From Bdellovibrionales bacterium RIFOXYC1_FULL_37_79 (GTDB taxonomy: Bacteria > Bdellovibrionota > Bacteriovoracia > Bacteriovoracales > Bacteriovoracaceae), in the NCBI GenBank assembly GCA_001770015.1, contig MEQB01000011.1:186001-250000 (forward strand): a stretch of 64,000 nucleotides of DNA. Direction: 5' to 3'. The position numbers and the translations under genes are program-made. Every line of letters begins with the position of its first letter. Position 1 is the first letter of the stretch. Below, piece after piece: positions 1 through 9,771 of this stretch. The notes beneath the pieces are model-generated. The model saw only the letters and a program-made list of their open reading frames with translations, had not been told where the DNA came from and did not search any database.

Positions 1-722
1 TTAACAGATAAAAAGGCTGCTTGAATTTCATCGAGCCTTGAATTGTAGCCAATTATTTTGTTAAAATACTTCTCATGAGATCCATAATTTCTTAGAGTTT
101 TGATTGTCATGTCATGGGATTTGTTTTTTGCAAGAATTGCTCCGCCGTCGCCAAGAGCACCAAGATTTTTGGTTGGATAGAAACTAAATGCACCAAAATC
201 ACCAAAAGTTCCAGCCTTTCTTTCTAGATACTGCGCACCATGTGCCTGGGCACAGTCTTCAATCACTTTTAAATTATATTTTTGAGCGATTGCTTCGATA
301 AAATCCATTTCACATACTTTTCCATAAAGATGTACGGGAACAATTGCCCTGGTTCTGGGGGTAATATTTTCTTCAATCTTAGAGGGATCAATATTATAGG
401 TGTCTAGCCTGGGTTCAACCAGGACAGGTATTAATTGGTTTTGCAGTATTGAAAGGATGGTTGCAATATAGGTATTTGATGGAACTATTACTTCTGAGTG
501 AGAAGGGAAATTACAAGTTTTTAATGAAATGGTGATGGCGTCTAATCCTGAAGCGACGCCGCTACAAGAAATATTATTATGGTACTGGGAAAAATCCTCT
601 TCAAACTGCTTAACTCTTTCACCAAGGATATACTGTCCTGAGGCGATTACATCGATGGAGGATGTTTTTAATTCTTCAATAAAGGGTCGATTCACTTCTT
701 TGAGATTTTCGTAATAAATCAC
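1..722 (-). CDS. DegT/DnrJ/EryC1-family sugar aminotransferase, 3' part outside window
   Basis: PLP-dependent aminotransferase that probably puts an amino group on a dTDP-3-keto-6-deoxyhexose. Read on the minus strand, the product runs off the left edge, so about 240 residues are visible. It has the family hallmarks: a cofactor-binding [10 protein letters not shown] stretch, an EDCAQAHGA stretch and the [16 protein letters not shown] motif holding the PLP lysine. The start is a GTG at 722 that overlaps the stop of the upstream gene (GTGA). A good GAGGAG ribosome site lies inside that gene, so the pair is translationally coupled. The FdtA-like ketoisomerase upstream suggests a 3-amino-3,6-dideoxyhexose (Fuc3N or Qui3N type). 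Family assignment is firm; the exact sugar is inference. Confidence 0.9.
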   Translation of the reverse strand, partial: MIYYENLKEVNRPFIEELKTSSIDVIASGQYILGERVKQFEEDFSQYHNNISCSGVASGLDAITISLKTCNFPSHSEVIVPSNTYIATILSILQNQLIPVLVEPRLDTYNIDPSKIEENITPRTRAIVPVHLYGKVCEMDFIEAIAQKYNLKVIEDCAQAHGAQYLERKAGTFGDFGAFSFYPTKNLGALGDGGAILAKNKSHDMTIKTLRNYGSHEKYFNKIIGYNSRLDEIQAAFLSV

Positions 723-1087
723 TTATACTCCTCGTAAACATAATCAGATGCATCGTATTCGTGTGATGAGAGGATTAATAGAATTGACTTATCCAGATTG
801 GGTTTCATTGTGTGCCAATCTTCTGGTTGTAATACCATACATTCGGTAGGAGATGTTAGACATATGGTTTTTTCTTCAAGGTTGTTTTTATAAAAAATCT
901 CACATTCACCAGAGAGACAAATAATTGCTTGAGTAGCTTCTTTGTGGCGGTGTCCACCTCTTAGAATATTTTTGTGTGTGTCGTAGATGTAATATACACG
1001 TTTGATTTGAAAGGGTAGTATTTTTTCGATGACGGTAAGCGAACCACGATTGTCACTCAAAGTTGGAAGTGTGATAATGCTGGCCAT
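719..1087 (-). CDS. FdtA/QdtA-like dTDP-4-keto-6-deoxyglucose 3,4-ketoisomerase (cupin)
   Basis: Small single-domain cupin of about 122 residues. The motif [10 protein letters not shown] and the spacing of the beta strands match the WxcM/FdtA sugar ketoisomerases, which move the keto group of dTDP-4-keto-6-deoxyglucose from C4 to C3 before a DegT transaminase acts. I chose the ATG at 1087, preceded by AAGGGA, because the family starts close to this point; an in-frame start at 1135 would add 16 residues with no similarity. Its stop overlaps the GTG of the aminotransferase. Whether the product is the fuco or quinovo epimer cannot be read from the sequence. Confidence 0.85.
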   Translation of the reverse strand: MASIITLPTLSDNRGSLTVIEKILPFQIKRVYYIYDTHKNILRGGHRHKEATQAIICLSGECEIFYKNNLEEKTICLTSPTECMVLQPEDWHTMKPNLDKSILLILSSHEYDASDYVYEEYK

Positions 1088-1197
1088 CGATACTGTCCCT
1101 TGTTGTTTTGTTAAAAAAAAAGTAATCTTGTACAAATTTTAAATTGCGACTATATTGCTGAAAGTGCTTTTATTCAAGAAATATATGGGGTAAACGC

Positions 1198-2307
1198 ATG
1201 GATAAGGATAAGATTTTGCAAAAATATGATAATGATCTGACGATTATATTGCCACTGTATAGTAGAGATAAGTTTACCTTGCGTTGGTTTTTATATGCAT
1301 CTAGCCAAAGATGTCCTTTTAAAATTATAGTTGCTGATGGATCAAAAAATAAATTTTTTAAAAATAAGATTGAATATTTTTCTAAAATGTTAAGAATTGA
1401 ATATCAAGAATATCCAGAGGATCAGGGTTATTTTGATTATTATAGGAAAATGAGTTTAGCTTTAAAAAAGGTTGAAACCAAATATGTTCTTCTGGTAGAT
1501 AACGATGATTTTTTAAATTTTGATAGCTTATATGAGAGCATTATTTTTTTAGAGAATCATCCAGATTACGCTTTATGTGGAGGTAAAGTTAATAATTTTT
1601 ATATTAAAGGAAAATGCTTAGATGGCCACGCGGGATTGTATGGCGATAGAAGTTATTTTTATAACTCCGTATACGAAACGGCTACGTCCGTGGAAGATGA
1701 GCATGATTTTGAAAGAGTTCGGACACATATGGCTAAATATGTGTCTAATTTTTATGATGTTCACCGTACTGTTGTATATCAAAATGCTTTTGATAAACTC
1801 GATGAAATAAAACTGCATGATATTTTTTTAGCTGAATTGTTTTTATCAAACTATGCCTTATTGTTTGGGAAAACAAAAAAGTTAGATATTTCTCATTTGA
1901 GTCGTCAATCAAATCCTCCGAGTTCATGTGCTCAAGGTGAAAAATTAAAAGGCAATGGAATGATGGTCAGACTTTTAGCGACTACATGGTCAGACGATTT
2001 AGATAAATATTGTAGAACTTTGGCATTGCAAATCAGTATGAAAAATACAGATGATGAGAAGTATTTATTTATCAAGAAAGGGTATGCGGACTATTTGAAA
2101 TTATGTCTGCTTGGTTCGTTTTATAAGCGTTTTGTGGGGATATTCATTTCGATTAAAGGTTTTGTTATTGAAAAATTTAAGCTAAAAAAATATATGAGTA
2201 GCGATTTATTACCCTATATTAAATATAGAATATTTTACCGATTTTCTATACATTATAGCCAAGCAAAAAAGTTGAGTCTTTTTTTAAAAGAAGATAAAAA
2301 AGTTTGA
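1198..2307 (+). CDS. glycosyltransferase, GT-A fold (TIGR00180-like family 2)
   Basis: Cytoplasmic GT-A glycosyltransferase of 369 residues. The N-terminus has the nucleotide-binding pattern TIILPLYSRDKF, then IIVADGS, and the metal-binding acidic motif LLVDNDDFL near residue 103. These features resemble the TIGR00180 group of surface-polysaccharide transferases. The C-terminal 80 residues are basic and hydrophobic and may sit on the membrane. It is divergent from the ketoisomerase at 1087, so the 110 bp between them probably holds two promoters. Acceptor and donor are unknown. Confidence 0.8.
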   Translation: MDKDKILQKYDNDLTIILPLYSRDKFTLRWFLYASSQRCPFKIIVADGSKNKFFKNKIEYFSKMLRIEYQEYPEDQGYFDYYRKMSLALKKVETKYVLLVDNDDFLNFDSLYESIIFLENHPDYALCGGKVNNFYIKGKCLDGHAGLYGDRSYFYNSVYETATSVEDEHDFERVRTHMAKYVSNFYDVHRTVVYQNAFDKLDEIKLHDIFLAELFLSNYALLFGKTKKLDISHLSRQSNPPSSCAQGEKLKGNGMMVRLLATTWSDDLDKYCRTLALQISMKNTDDEKYLFIKKGYADYLKLCLLGSFYKRFVGIFISIKGFVIEKFKLKKYMSSDLLPYIKYRIFYRFSIHYSQAKKLSLFLKEDKKV

Positions 2308-2600
2308 ATCTTTATTAGATAACCTGAAATAATTTATTATTTTATGCATTTTTCACGTCACTAATATTTTAAAATTTATTTGAGTAAAATAACTACATAA
2401 CCCCACTCTTATCCTTGATAATTTTAAGAGGAGATGTTTGTTATATAAATGCCAGACTATTTAATTTTTTGAAAGTCAATTTTATTTTTAGTGGTAATTG
2501 GTTAAGAAAATTAAGATTTATTAAATTTTCACTTTTATTTTTGAAAATATTAAGTACATGGTTACAATAATTTCTTATTAACTTTTTATCGGAGAAAAAT
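2308..2600. other. AT-rich intergenic stretch upstream of secreted protein
   Basis: About 290 bases that are very AT-rich and have no convincing open frame. The only signal I can support is the promoter at 2541-2568 and the GGAG ribosome site at 2591 for the gene at 2601. Confidence 0.5.
2541..2568 (+). promoter_or_regulatory. sigma-70-type promoter for the gene at 2601
   Basis: TTGAAA at 2541-2546 and TACAAT at 2563-2568 are each one base from consensus and are separated by 16 bp. They lie 32 bp upstream of a strong ribosome site (CGGAG, then ATG at 2601). In such AT-rich DNA a chance match is possible. Confidence 0.5.
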
Positions 2601-3302
2601 ATGATAAAAAAAACTTTTTTAATTTCTGGTTTATTAATTATTGCTCTTTCCGTATTTGCCTATGAAAAAGGACTTTATAGATTTGTAGCACCTGTTATTG
2701 ATCAGTTGACGGCCGTGGAAGATTTGAGTGATATAGGGACAATAGTTTATGATATTACGGATGATACATTTTATGGGAAAACAAGAGATGGTTTTGAAGC
2801 AATCAGTAGGGAGGCAAGCATTACTCCCCAAACTTGCTATTTAAAAGATGTTAGAACAGCTACCACGAATGGTGGTAGCGCTACAACTTCCTATACCGAC
2901 AGGGTATTAAATACCGTTACCGGTGACTGTGGATTTGTAACTTTGTCAAACGGCTCTTCGGGGACAGGAGGGACGAATACTCAATTCCAGATCCCAGCTG
3001 GAAAATATGAGGTTGTGGCATCGGCTCCTTGTTACCAATGTGAGGCGTTTCAAACAAAACTTCAGAACATTACTGATACAGCTACTATTGAACTTGGATC
3101 ATCTGAATATTCAGAAAATGGAGCTGGTTTGAATTACCAAACTAATTCAAGATTAGAAACGAGTTTTACATTAACTTCTAGCAAAACGTTATCTTTGCAA
3201 CAGATTGCATTCTATGCAAAAGTAACGGATGGCTGGGGTTCCGCTGCAAACCTCGGTGGTAATAGTGTATATGCCCAATTAAGAATTACAAAAATTGAAT
3301 AA
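2601..3302 (+). CDS. secreted protein with probable C1q/TNF-like jelly-roll C-terminus
   Basis: 233-residue hypothetical protein. Residues 1-20 form a Sec signal or membrane anchor (basic MIKK, then a hydrophobic stretch). Residues 45-65 contain VEDLSDIGTIVYDITDDTFY, which resembles the phage-tail-fibre or collagen-stalk adaptor repeats found before receptor-binding domains. The C-terminal 100 residues (around FQIPAGKYEVVASAPCY through FAYAKV-like strands to QLRITK) read like the beta strands of a C1q/TNF-like head. Three cysteines suggest disulphides. The likely role is an exported or surface adhesin, but this is inferred from pattern only. It has its own promoter and a terminator-like hairpin region behind it. 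Confidence 0.7.
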   Translation: MIKKTFLISGLLIIALSVFAYEKGLYRFVAPVIDQLTAVEDLSDIGTIVYDITDDTFYGKTRDGFEAISREASITPQTCYLKDVRTATTNGGSATTSYTDRVLNTVTGDCGFVTLSNGSSGTGGTNTQFQIPAGKYEVVASAPCYQCEAFQTKLQNITDTATIELGSSEYSENGAGLNYQTNSRLETSFTLTSSKTLSLQQIAFYAKVTDGWGSAANLGGNSVYAQLRITKIE

Positions 3303-3308
3303 TTATTG

Positions 3309-3340
3309 AAAATAAAAACGGATATCGACATAGTAATCCG
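3309..3340 (-). terminator. possible rho-independent terminator facing left
   Basis: Read on the minus strand, a CGGAT/ATCCG stem (3340-3336 with 3323-3319) is followed directly by TTTTTATTTT. A second imperfect stem (3343-3374, ATCGGTAYTCC arms) lies just upstream. It would terminate the decayed ATPase gene. Confidence 0.35.
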
Positions 3341-3475
3341 TCATCGGTATTCCAGTATTCAATTGGAGTACCGATAAAAAGATTAATGAGTAAATATTTA
3401 TTCAGATGCTGTGTAAAAATGGCCGGAAGTTTAATCAGATTAAAAAAAATCGTATTCTATAGTTTTTGCAAAAAT

Positions 3476-4484
3476 TTAGGGCAAAATTCCCTTCTGTGTT
3501 TCAACAACAAAATCAATCTCCCCTTTTCCACGCCAATAGTAGATCTCTCCAAATTTATTTCTTAAAAGATGAAACATGTAAGTCTCAAACCTCTTTCCCG
3601 AATCTCCACCATTTTTGGTGATGATCGATTCTCGAAGTCCATTATCAATCGGGTAATATTTTTTAGGCCAGACTTGTGTCTTTTTTCTGAATAAGTGAAA
3701 TAAGGACATGCATGAATAAGGTAACACGACTCAAACGCATCAAGATAGGTTTTTACTGTATCTGCAGTGGTCTCAAAACTTTTGGCAACATTTCTAAGAC
3801 TAAGTTCCGAGCCGGCTGACTCAAAAACTGTTTTTGCAACTTGCATAAGCAGCTTGGTTGATCGTGCAGCGACCTGTCTTCTAACATCTCTCTCAATAAT
3901 GCCACTAAAATACTCTTTAAGTAGCCGCTTGGGATTTGCAACACTTAAGGCCAGAGGAAATCCCCCCTCTTTAAGATAATCTTGGAAATTTCCATTTTTA
4001 AATTGCTGATATTTACCAAAACTAAATGCATTCATTTCAATCGAAATGTGTCGTCCAGTAAGGGCAAGGCCCATCTTTCCCGCTAAAAGACGAGAATTTG
4101 ATCCACTGATAATGAAGTATCTCTTTTGCTTTGCCACTTCTCCCACATATCCACATTTCGAATCTCATCAAAAAAGTAATAACCATTTTTAATACCTAAC
4201 TCACCCTCTTGATAAGAAACTATTGCATCAAGTAGATGGTTATCGAGTATATTACTTAGGCGTGGATCTTCAAAATCGATATACAATGAGCGATCCTTAA
4301 TCTGAAGGTAATCAATAATCTGTTTCATAAAAACAGACTTTCCACATCTTCGCACTCCCTGAATTACTGTTACAAGATCACGTCTTAGCTCAATACAAGG
4401 TAAAGAGTCCCGAGGAATTCCAGTTTCCCAATCGGCTTCTTCCGCAAGTATTTTCTTAACAACTTGAATGTATTTTTCATCCAT
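3476..4484 (-). pseudogene. DUF4143-type AAA ATPase, frameshifted
   Basis: Remnant of an ATP-binding protein of the AAA_14/DUF4143 family. The coding signal is split over three frames. Frame one (from ATG 4484) has Walker A VRRCGKS and a Walker B YFFDEI. Near 4130 it shifts to a second frame carrying the ISGSNS sensor, a helical region and the winged-helix part. Near 3700 it shifts again to a C-terminal piece with the DUF4143 nuclease-like GKRFE and GEIDFVVE stretch, which then ends early. An intact paralogue lies at 42329-43705. At least two frameshifts make a functional product unlikely. Sequencing errors are the alternative, but the neighbouring gene is broken too. Confidence 0.8.
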
Positions 4485-4544
4485 AATATTAATACTTTAA
4501 CCCAAAAATTGGAAAGTGTCGAGTTTGATCGACACTTTCTAATT

Positions 4545-5074
4545 TTATAATTTTTGCAAAAATTTACTGCTCATATCTATTTCATCAAACAACTTGTTAT
4601 TAGCAAGCCCAAAAACACCCGTTTTGTTCTTACTAATTAACCCTTTTTTCTTTTGATTTATTCGATGAATAAGCGACCTTGCATTCGGCTCAAGCAACGT
4701 TGTATCGCTTCTGGAATCTTCGTTTTTTACATCATCCAAAGCGCCAAGCGTTTTAGGATATCGATCTTGCAAATATTTTTATATTTCAACAATTTCAGAG
4801 CGTGAGCAGTTTTTTATCTCTTCATAAAGAACAGGGATTTCACTACTGCTTTTATCGAGAGTACATAGTAAATTCAGTTTCTGTGCGCTACTGACAAAGA
4901 AGTGAAGGAAATTTTTATCACTCTTAAAATAATCAATCGCAAGAGAGGCATATTTTAGCGAGGTTAAAATACATCCAAGGCGCTGATACTGGCATTTTTT
5001 TTTAATGAGTTATTTTGAGACATTTCCTTGGCGGAATTTATTCTCATTTCTTCAAATTGCTGCCTAGTGTACAT
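4545..5074 (-). pseudogene. unrecognised gene, broken by frameshift and stop
   Basis: A good AGGAG ribosome site and an ATG at 5074 start a frame (MYTRQQFEEM...) that ends after about 36 residues. The coding signal carries on in another frame after a run of nine A (around 4990-5000). It is cut by an in-frame TAA near 4779 and then continues to a stop at 4545 (final residues SKFLQKL). Joined, this would be a mostly helical, charged protein of about 175 residues that I do not recognise. It sits directly upstream of, and on the same strand as, the broken ATPase, so the two may have formed one decaying unit. Confidence 0.55.
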
Positions 5075-5255
5075 TTGATTGTTCTCCTATCAAGTGTTAA
5101 GTTGTAACATTAGCCGAATTGGATATTAAGTCAACTAGGGATTCCAGCTTTTTTGTCAATATGCCTACCTCCTTGAAGTTTTTATGATATTGACAAATGA
5201 ATTAATATCAGGTTAATAGGTTGCGGCAGTATCCTGTTTGCAAGAGAAATTAATT

Positions 5256-7316
5256 ATGAAAGTATTTTTGGCTGATCTGGTTCATTCCTATGTTCCGGCT
5301 GTGGGGACTAGTTATGAAGGAGGAAATGAGGCTGGATTTGTGGTTCCCTACGGAATTGCGAGTATAGCTTCTTATGCAAAAAAAATTTTTGGTAGTGCAA
5401 TAGATGTTTCTCTTTATAAATTTCCTAACGATTTACTGCAAGCATGCGCTGATTGCATGCACCCCCCAGACGTAATAGGGTTTTCAAATTATGTTTGGAA
5501 TAGTCATTTAAATCTTGCTATCGGAACGAAGTTAAGACAGCAGTTTCCGAATGCGTTAATTGTTGTTGGCGGACCGTCTGTACAAGCCGACGAGAGTGGA
5601 ATTGAAAGTTACCTCAAGTTGAACAGGTTTATTGATATTTGTGTTATGCACGAAGGGGAGCGACCATTTGCTGAAATTCTTGGATATATGCTTAAGTCTC
5701 GCAAAACCTTTATCACGGAATCTCGTCCGATAAAAAATACTGGTTTTTTGTCACCTAACGGACAATTAATCTGTACGCCGAATATTAGATTCGAACAGTT
5801 GGATGAGTTGCCCTCTCCCTACCTTATGGGTGAATTAGATTGTTTTATGTCTAAGGGATTTGTTCCGTTGTTTGAAACTAATAGAGGATGTCCGTTCCAA
5901 TGTGCCTATTGTGCTTGGGGTATAGCAGCTCTTAATAAGATTCGAAAATTTCCGATGGATAGAATTTTTGCTGAGTTAAATTATGTATCTAAAAAGATGC
6001 CTAATGCCCCAACTTGGTTCTTTGCAGATGCTAATTTTGGTATATTGCGCCGAGATGTGGAAATTGCTCAGAGAATAAGAGAGATTAAGAATAAAAATTC
6101 GGTGCTCAAAACTATTGTTATATACGAAAGCAAGAATACACCCAAAAGAAATTTAGAAATTGCTAAACTTCTTCGGAATCAATCAAGCGAAAAAGTTCAT
6201 AGAATGGATAATGCACTGATTGCTTTGCAGACATTGGATCCAGTTGCGCAAGAAGCTACGAAAAGGAGTAATATTAAACTAGGAAACATTGCTGAAAAAG
6301 TTGATCGATATCAGGCTGAAGGATATGGTGTTCGAACTGATATTCTTTCCGGACTACCAAGAGAAACTCATGATGCTCATTTAGATACGCTAAGAAAAGT
6401 TTTTGCTTATCATTTTGATCAGATAGGTATTTATAACGTAGTTTTATTGCCAGGAACAGAAATGGCCACTCAATCTTTCCGAGACACCCATCACACTTTA
6501 ACCAAATTTTTTACAAGGGACGGGTATTGGGGTGAATACGATGGTATTCGGTCAGTGGAGTCGGAAGAAGTTATTTGCGGAAACTCAGCAATTCCTCCAG
6601 AAGATTTGCTAAATCTCCGCTTACTTCATTGGGCAATCTGGTTTGGATGGAATCATAAGTTTTTAAAACCTATGCTTAGATATGCTAGTGATGTTTTTAA
6701 TAAAAATCCAGCAGATGTTCTCTATTCATTAGTTAAAGGTGAGGGTGGCTCTTTTAACGAGGATATGCGGAGCTTTTTTAAGGGGCTTCGTTCTGGATAT
6801 TGTGCTGAGTTTTTTGAAAGTCCAGAAAGTCTTAGGCAATACTATTTTCAAGATACGAACTGGACTTTACTAAAGAGCGCTACACAAAAACCAACACATC
6901 TCATGTATAATGCTAAATTGATAAGGGATCAAAAACTCTTTAAGTCTATGTTAAATGCTTTACAAGAGATTATTTTGTTACCTGACTCTGATTCAGCAGA
7001 TTATAAAGAAATATGCCGCTTAGTACTTTTGATGAGAGTCGAGCCAGATGCTATCTTTGCTGGACATATTGAGGACAGAATTTTTATTTCGATGCCATCG
7101 CATCTTGCGCGCTACTTTTTTGAAGGAATAAGGGAGGTTGAAAGTGAGACCTCTGTTTTTACTTTGCAAAAAACTACTGGAGAGCAAGACGATATCCGAA
7201 AAAATTTAATTTTGAAATCATATGTCGATAATCCTCTTTCTGCTATTTGTTCAACAATCGGACTGATTCCAAACGCATTTACCTATGATCTTGTTTGCAC
7301 CAAGTTTGAGGCTTGA
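5256..7316 (+). CDS. cobalamin-binding radical SAM protein
   Basis: About 686 residues from the ATG at 5256 (the frame is open slightly further upstream). Residues 1-150 look like a B12-binding Rossmann domain (PYGIASIASYAKK, VIGFSNYVW, VVGGPSV, CVMHEGERPF). The radical SAM core follows with NRGCPFQCAYCAWG, the CxxxCxxC cluster that holds the 4Fe-4S. A long C-terminal region of about 300 residues has no motif I know. Members of this class methylate unactivated carbon or phosphorus or do radical rearrangements. Here the downstream genes are sugar methyltransferases and epimerases, so a sugar or lipid-linked substrate is plausible. First gene of a run ending at 11608; the 240 bp gap behind it may hold a second promoter. 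Confidence 0.85.
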   Translation: MKVFLADLVHSYVPAVGTSYEGGNEAGFVVPYGIASIASYAKKIFGSAIDVSLYKFPNDLLQACADCMHPPDVIGFSNYVWNSHLNLAIGTKLRQQFPNALIVVGGPSVQADESGIESYLKLNRFIDICVMHEGERPFAEILGYMLKSRKTFITESRPIKNTGFLSPNGQLICTPNIRFEQLDELPSPYLMGELDCFMSKGFVPLFETNRGCPFQCAYCAWGIAALNKIRKFPMDRIFAELNYVSKKMPNAPTWFFADANFGILRRDVEIAQRIREIKNKNSVLKTIVIYESKNTPKRNLEIAKLLRNQSSEKVHRMDNALIALQTLDPVAQEATKRSNIKLGNIAEKVDRYQAEGYGVRTDILSGLPRETHDAHLDTLRKVFAYHFDQIGIYNVVLLPGTEMATQSFRDTHHTLTKFFTRDGYWGEYDGIRSVESEEVICGNSAIPPEDLLNLRLLHWAIWFGWNHKFLKPMLRYASDVFNKNPADVLYSLVKGEGGSFNEDMRSFFKGLRSGYCAEFFESPESLRQYYFQDTNWTLLKSATQKPTHLMYNAKLIRDQKLFKSMLNALQEIILLPDSDSADYKEICRLVLLMRVEPDAIFAGHIEDRIFISMPSHLARYFFEGIREVESETSVFTLQKTTGEQDDIRKNLILKSYVDNPLSAICSTIGLIPNAFTYDLVCTKFEA

Positions 7317-7558
7317 CCTTTTGACTCACAGAAAGGAGTATTTAAAAAAAAGTTGTGAAAACATATTAATTAATGCTTGTTACGTTTTTTTGGTTTAAAT
7401 GTGTCTTCAGAGGAGAATTATAAAATATTGATGACGAAAGGATCAGAAATCAGCGATGCGCAAGACTTGATGTGTTAGTTCTTTTATTTGTCAATATAAT
7501 GGTGGTGGTGTATTTATTCTGGGCAGTTATTAAATAATTTGAGTTAGGGAGAATGTTC

Positions 7559-8779
7559 ATGGCAAAATGCTTGGTGTGTAATAGTAGTTATGATTCATTT
7601 ATTTCATTTGGAAGGCAGCCTTTGGCGAACGGTTTTTTGCTTGAAAAAGATTTTGGTAAAGAATATTTTTTTGATATGAAAGTTGGATTTTGTTCCAATT
7701 GTAAAATGGTCCAATTGGTTGAGCAGCCTAATAGAGAACAGATGTTTCATGAAAACTATGCATTTTATTCTTCTACATCCAGTTATATGGTTAAGCATTT
7801 TGAGAAATTTTCAGAAACACTGCTTTCTCGATATGTGAAATCACCTGATTCTTTTGTTGTTGAAATGGGTAGTAATGATGGCATTATGTTACAAAATTTT
7901 GCAAAAAAAGGTATTAAGCATCTTGGCATTGAACCCTCTGCGAATGTTGCCCAGGTTGCTAGAGAGCGAGGGGTTAACACCGTCGTGGAATTTTTTGATA
8001 GCAATCTTGCGAGAAAGATTGTTAGCCAAGATGGTCAAGCAGATGCTTTTTTTGCATCAAACGTTATGTGCCATATACCTTATATTGGATCAATAGTAGA
8101 GGGAGTAAAAATACTCCTCAAACCTTCGGGTGTTATGGCGTTTGAGGACCCATACTTGGGCGATATTATTGATAAAACTTCGTATGATCAAATTTACGAT
8201 GAACATGTGTTTTTCTTCTCACTTTTGTCAGTAAGTCATGTGTTCGAAAAGTACGGCATGGAATTGATTGATATCGAGCCTCAGATAACCCATGGCGGCT
8301 CTATGAGATATTTTTTGGCCAATAAGGGTGCATATCAAGTTTCAAATCGTGTTAAGGAACAAATCAATTTGGAAAAAGAAATCGGGCTGGAAAAGATGGA
8401 TGTGTATCAGAAGTTTGCCAGTAATGTGAAAAAATCAAAAGATGATTTGCTCGAAATTCTTCGAAAAATAAAATCAGAGGGGAAAACCGTAATTGGATAT
8501 GGGGCTACGTCAAAAAGTACGACTATTATGAATTATTGTGGAATTACACCAGATCTTATAGATTACATTTCAGACACAACTCCTATTAAGCAAGGAAAGT
8601 TTTCACCAGGAATGCATATTCCTGTAAAGTCCTATGAACATTTTGTAAAGAAAAAACCGGATTATGCGTTATTGTTTGCTTGGAATCATAAAGAAGAGAT
8701 ACGATCCAAGGAAAAAGATTATTGTAATGCTAAAGGAAAATGGATAACCCATGTTCCGAATGTACATATTTACTGCTAG
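7559..8779 (+). CDS. sugar C-methyltransferase-type SAM-dependent methyltransferase
   Basis: About 406 residues with the three-part layout of TylC3-like NDP-hexose C-methyltransferases. There is an N-terminal zinc-binding part with two CxxC pairs (KCLVC, FCSNC). A SAM-binding domain follows (VVEMGSNDGIMLQ, LGIEPS), and then a C-terminal domain with VIGYGATSKSTT and HVPNVHIY. The family methylates C3 or C5 of keto-sugars. I prefer ATG 7559 over ATG 7553 because AGGGAG at 7546 lies at a correct distance only from the second. The downstream dehydratase begins 6 bp after the stop. Substrate not known. Confidence 0.87.
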   Translation: MAKCLVCNSSYDSFISFGRQPLANGFLLEKDFGKEYFFDMKVGFCSNCKMVQLVEQPNREQMFHENYAFYSSTSSYMVKHFEKFSETLLSRYVKSPDSFVVEMGSNDGIMLQNFAKKGIKHLGIEPSANVAQVARERGVNTVVEFFDSNLARKIVSQDGQADAFFASNVMCHIPYIGSIVEGVKILLKPSGVMAFEDPYLGDIIDKTSYDQIYDEHVFFFSLLSVSHVFEKYGMELIDIEPQITHGGSMRYFLANKGAYQVSNRVKEQINLEKEIGLEKMDVYQKFASNVKKSKDDLLEILRKIKSEGKTVIGYGATSKSTTIMNYCGITPDLIDYISDTTPIKQGKFSPGMHIPVKSYEHFVKKKPDYALLFAWNHKEEIRSKEKDYCNAKGKWITHVPNVHIYC

Positions 8780-8784
8780 ATCTT

Positions 8785-9771
8785 ATGATTAATCATAAAA
8801 TTGAAGAAGATGTCTTGAAATTCTATCAAGGTAAAGCGGTATTAATTACCGGTGCAAGTGGATATCTTGGTAGTGTTATAAAAAATTTGATCGAAAAGGT
8901 AGCAAAAAAAATATTGGTCGCAGAACGTAATTTAAAGATTGATTTATCTTGTCGTAACCAATCTGTTTCGGTTTTATCGAATGCTTTGTTAAATCAAATA
9001 GAAGAAGCGGATATTGTATTTCATTTAGCATCGCAGACCAATGCATATACTTCTCGTCAAGAACCAGTAAATGATATTTTATCGAATTATGTGTTATTGG
9101 CCCAAATCATTGAAGGTTGTTTGGTTAAAAAGGTTAAACCCTTTATTGTAAATGCCAGTACCGTAACTGTTTATGGGAAAAAAGAGGGGACAATAACTGA
9201 GTGTGATAATATTTATCACCCGATTACATTTTACGATATCAATAAAAGAACATCAGAGATGTTGCTAAATTATTATATTGAAGAGAAGTTGATTAAAGGA
9301 TGTTCTCTACGATTGGCCAATATTTATGGCCCGTCACTAGGCGCAAGTAATAAAGGGCGCGGAGTTATGAATAAAATGATTCATAAGGCTTTGCGTGGTG
9401 AAGATTTGTCTTTATTCGAAGGATGTGATTATTTGCGTGATTATACTTATATTATAGATGTTGCTTATGCTTTTTTGCTCTCGCCAATGTTTGAAACGAG
9501 AACAAATGCCAATGCATATGTTTTGTGCAGCGGCAGAAGTGAATTGATGAGCTTTTATTACAACGTAATTAAGGAATGTGCAGCTAATATTGGAATTAAT
9601 ATAAATATTGTGACCTGCAAACCATCGTCAGAATTGTTAGACATTGAGAAGCGAAACTTTCGAGGAATGTCTCAATTATTTTCTGATCATACTGGATGGA
9701 AACCGATGGTTGGATTTAAGGAAGGGGTCGAAAGAACTATTAGATTTCTTCAAAGCGAGGAGAAAAAATGA
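8785..9771 (+). CDS. NAD-dependent epimerase/dehydratase (extended SDR)
   Basis: About 328 residues from ATG 8785. It has the Rossmann motif TGASGYLG near residue 24, HLASQTNA, the catalytic serine/threonine region NASTVTVYG, and YDINK as the YxxxK pair. The substrate part ends in GWKP, typical of NDP-sugar enzymes. It overlaps the next gene by 4 bp (ATGA). Between a C-methyltransferase and an O-methyltransferase-like gene, it probably reduces or epimerises a keto-sugar intermediate. The frame is also open from 8740, but that would overlap the preceding gene by 40 bp. Confidence 0.85.
   Translation: MINHKIEEDVLKFYQGKAVLITGASGYLGSVIKNLIEKVAKKILVAERNLKIDLSCRNQSVSVLSNALLNQIEEADIVFHLASQTNAYTSRQEPVNDILSNYVLLAQIIEGCLVKKVKPFIVNASTVTVYGKKEGTITECDNIYHPITFYDINKRTSEMLLNYYIEEKLIKGCSLRLANIYGPSLGASNKGRGVMNKMIHKALRGEDLSLFEGCDYLRDYTYIIDVAYAFLLSPMFETRTNANAYVLCSGRSELMSFYYNVIKECAANIGININIVTCKPSSELLDIEKRNFRGMSQLFSDHTGWKPMVGFKEGVERTIRFLQSEEKK

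Noticed and set aside
7317-7558. Possible small gene or RNA between the radical SAM and methyltransferase genes
   Set aside because: No open frame with a ribosome site, no strong hairpin and no promoter pair that I could support.
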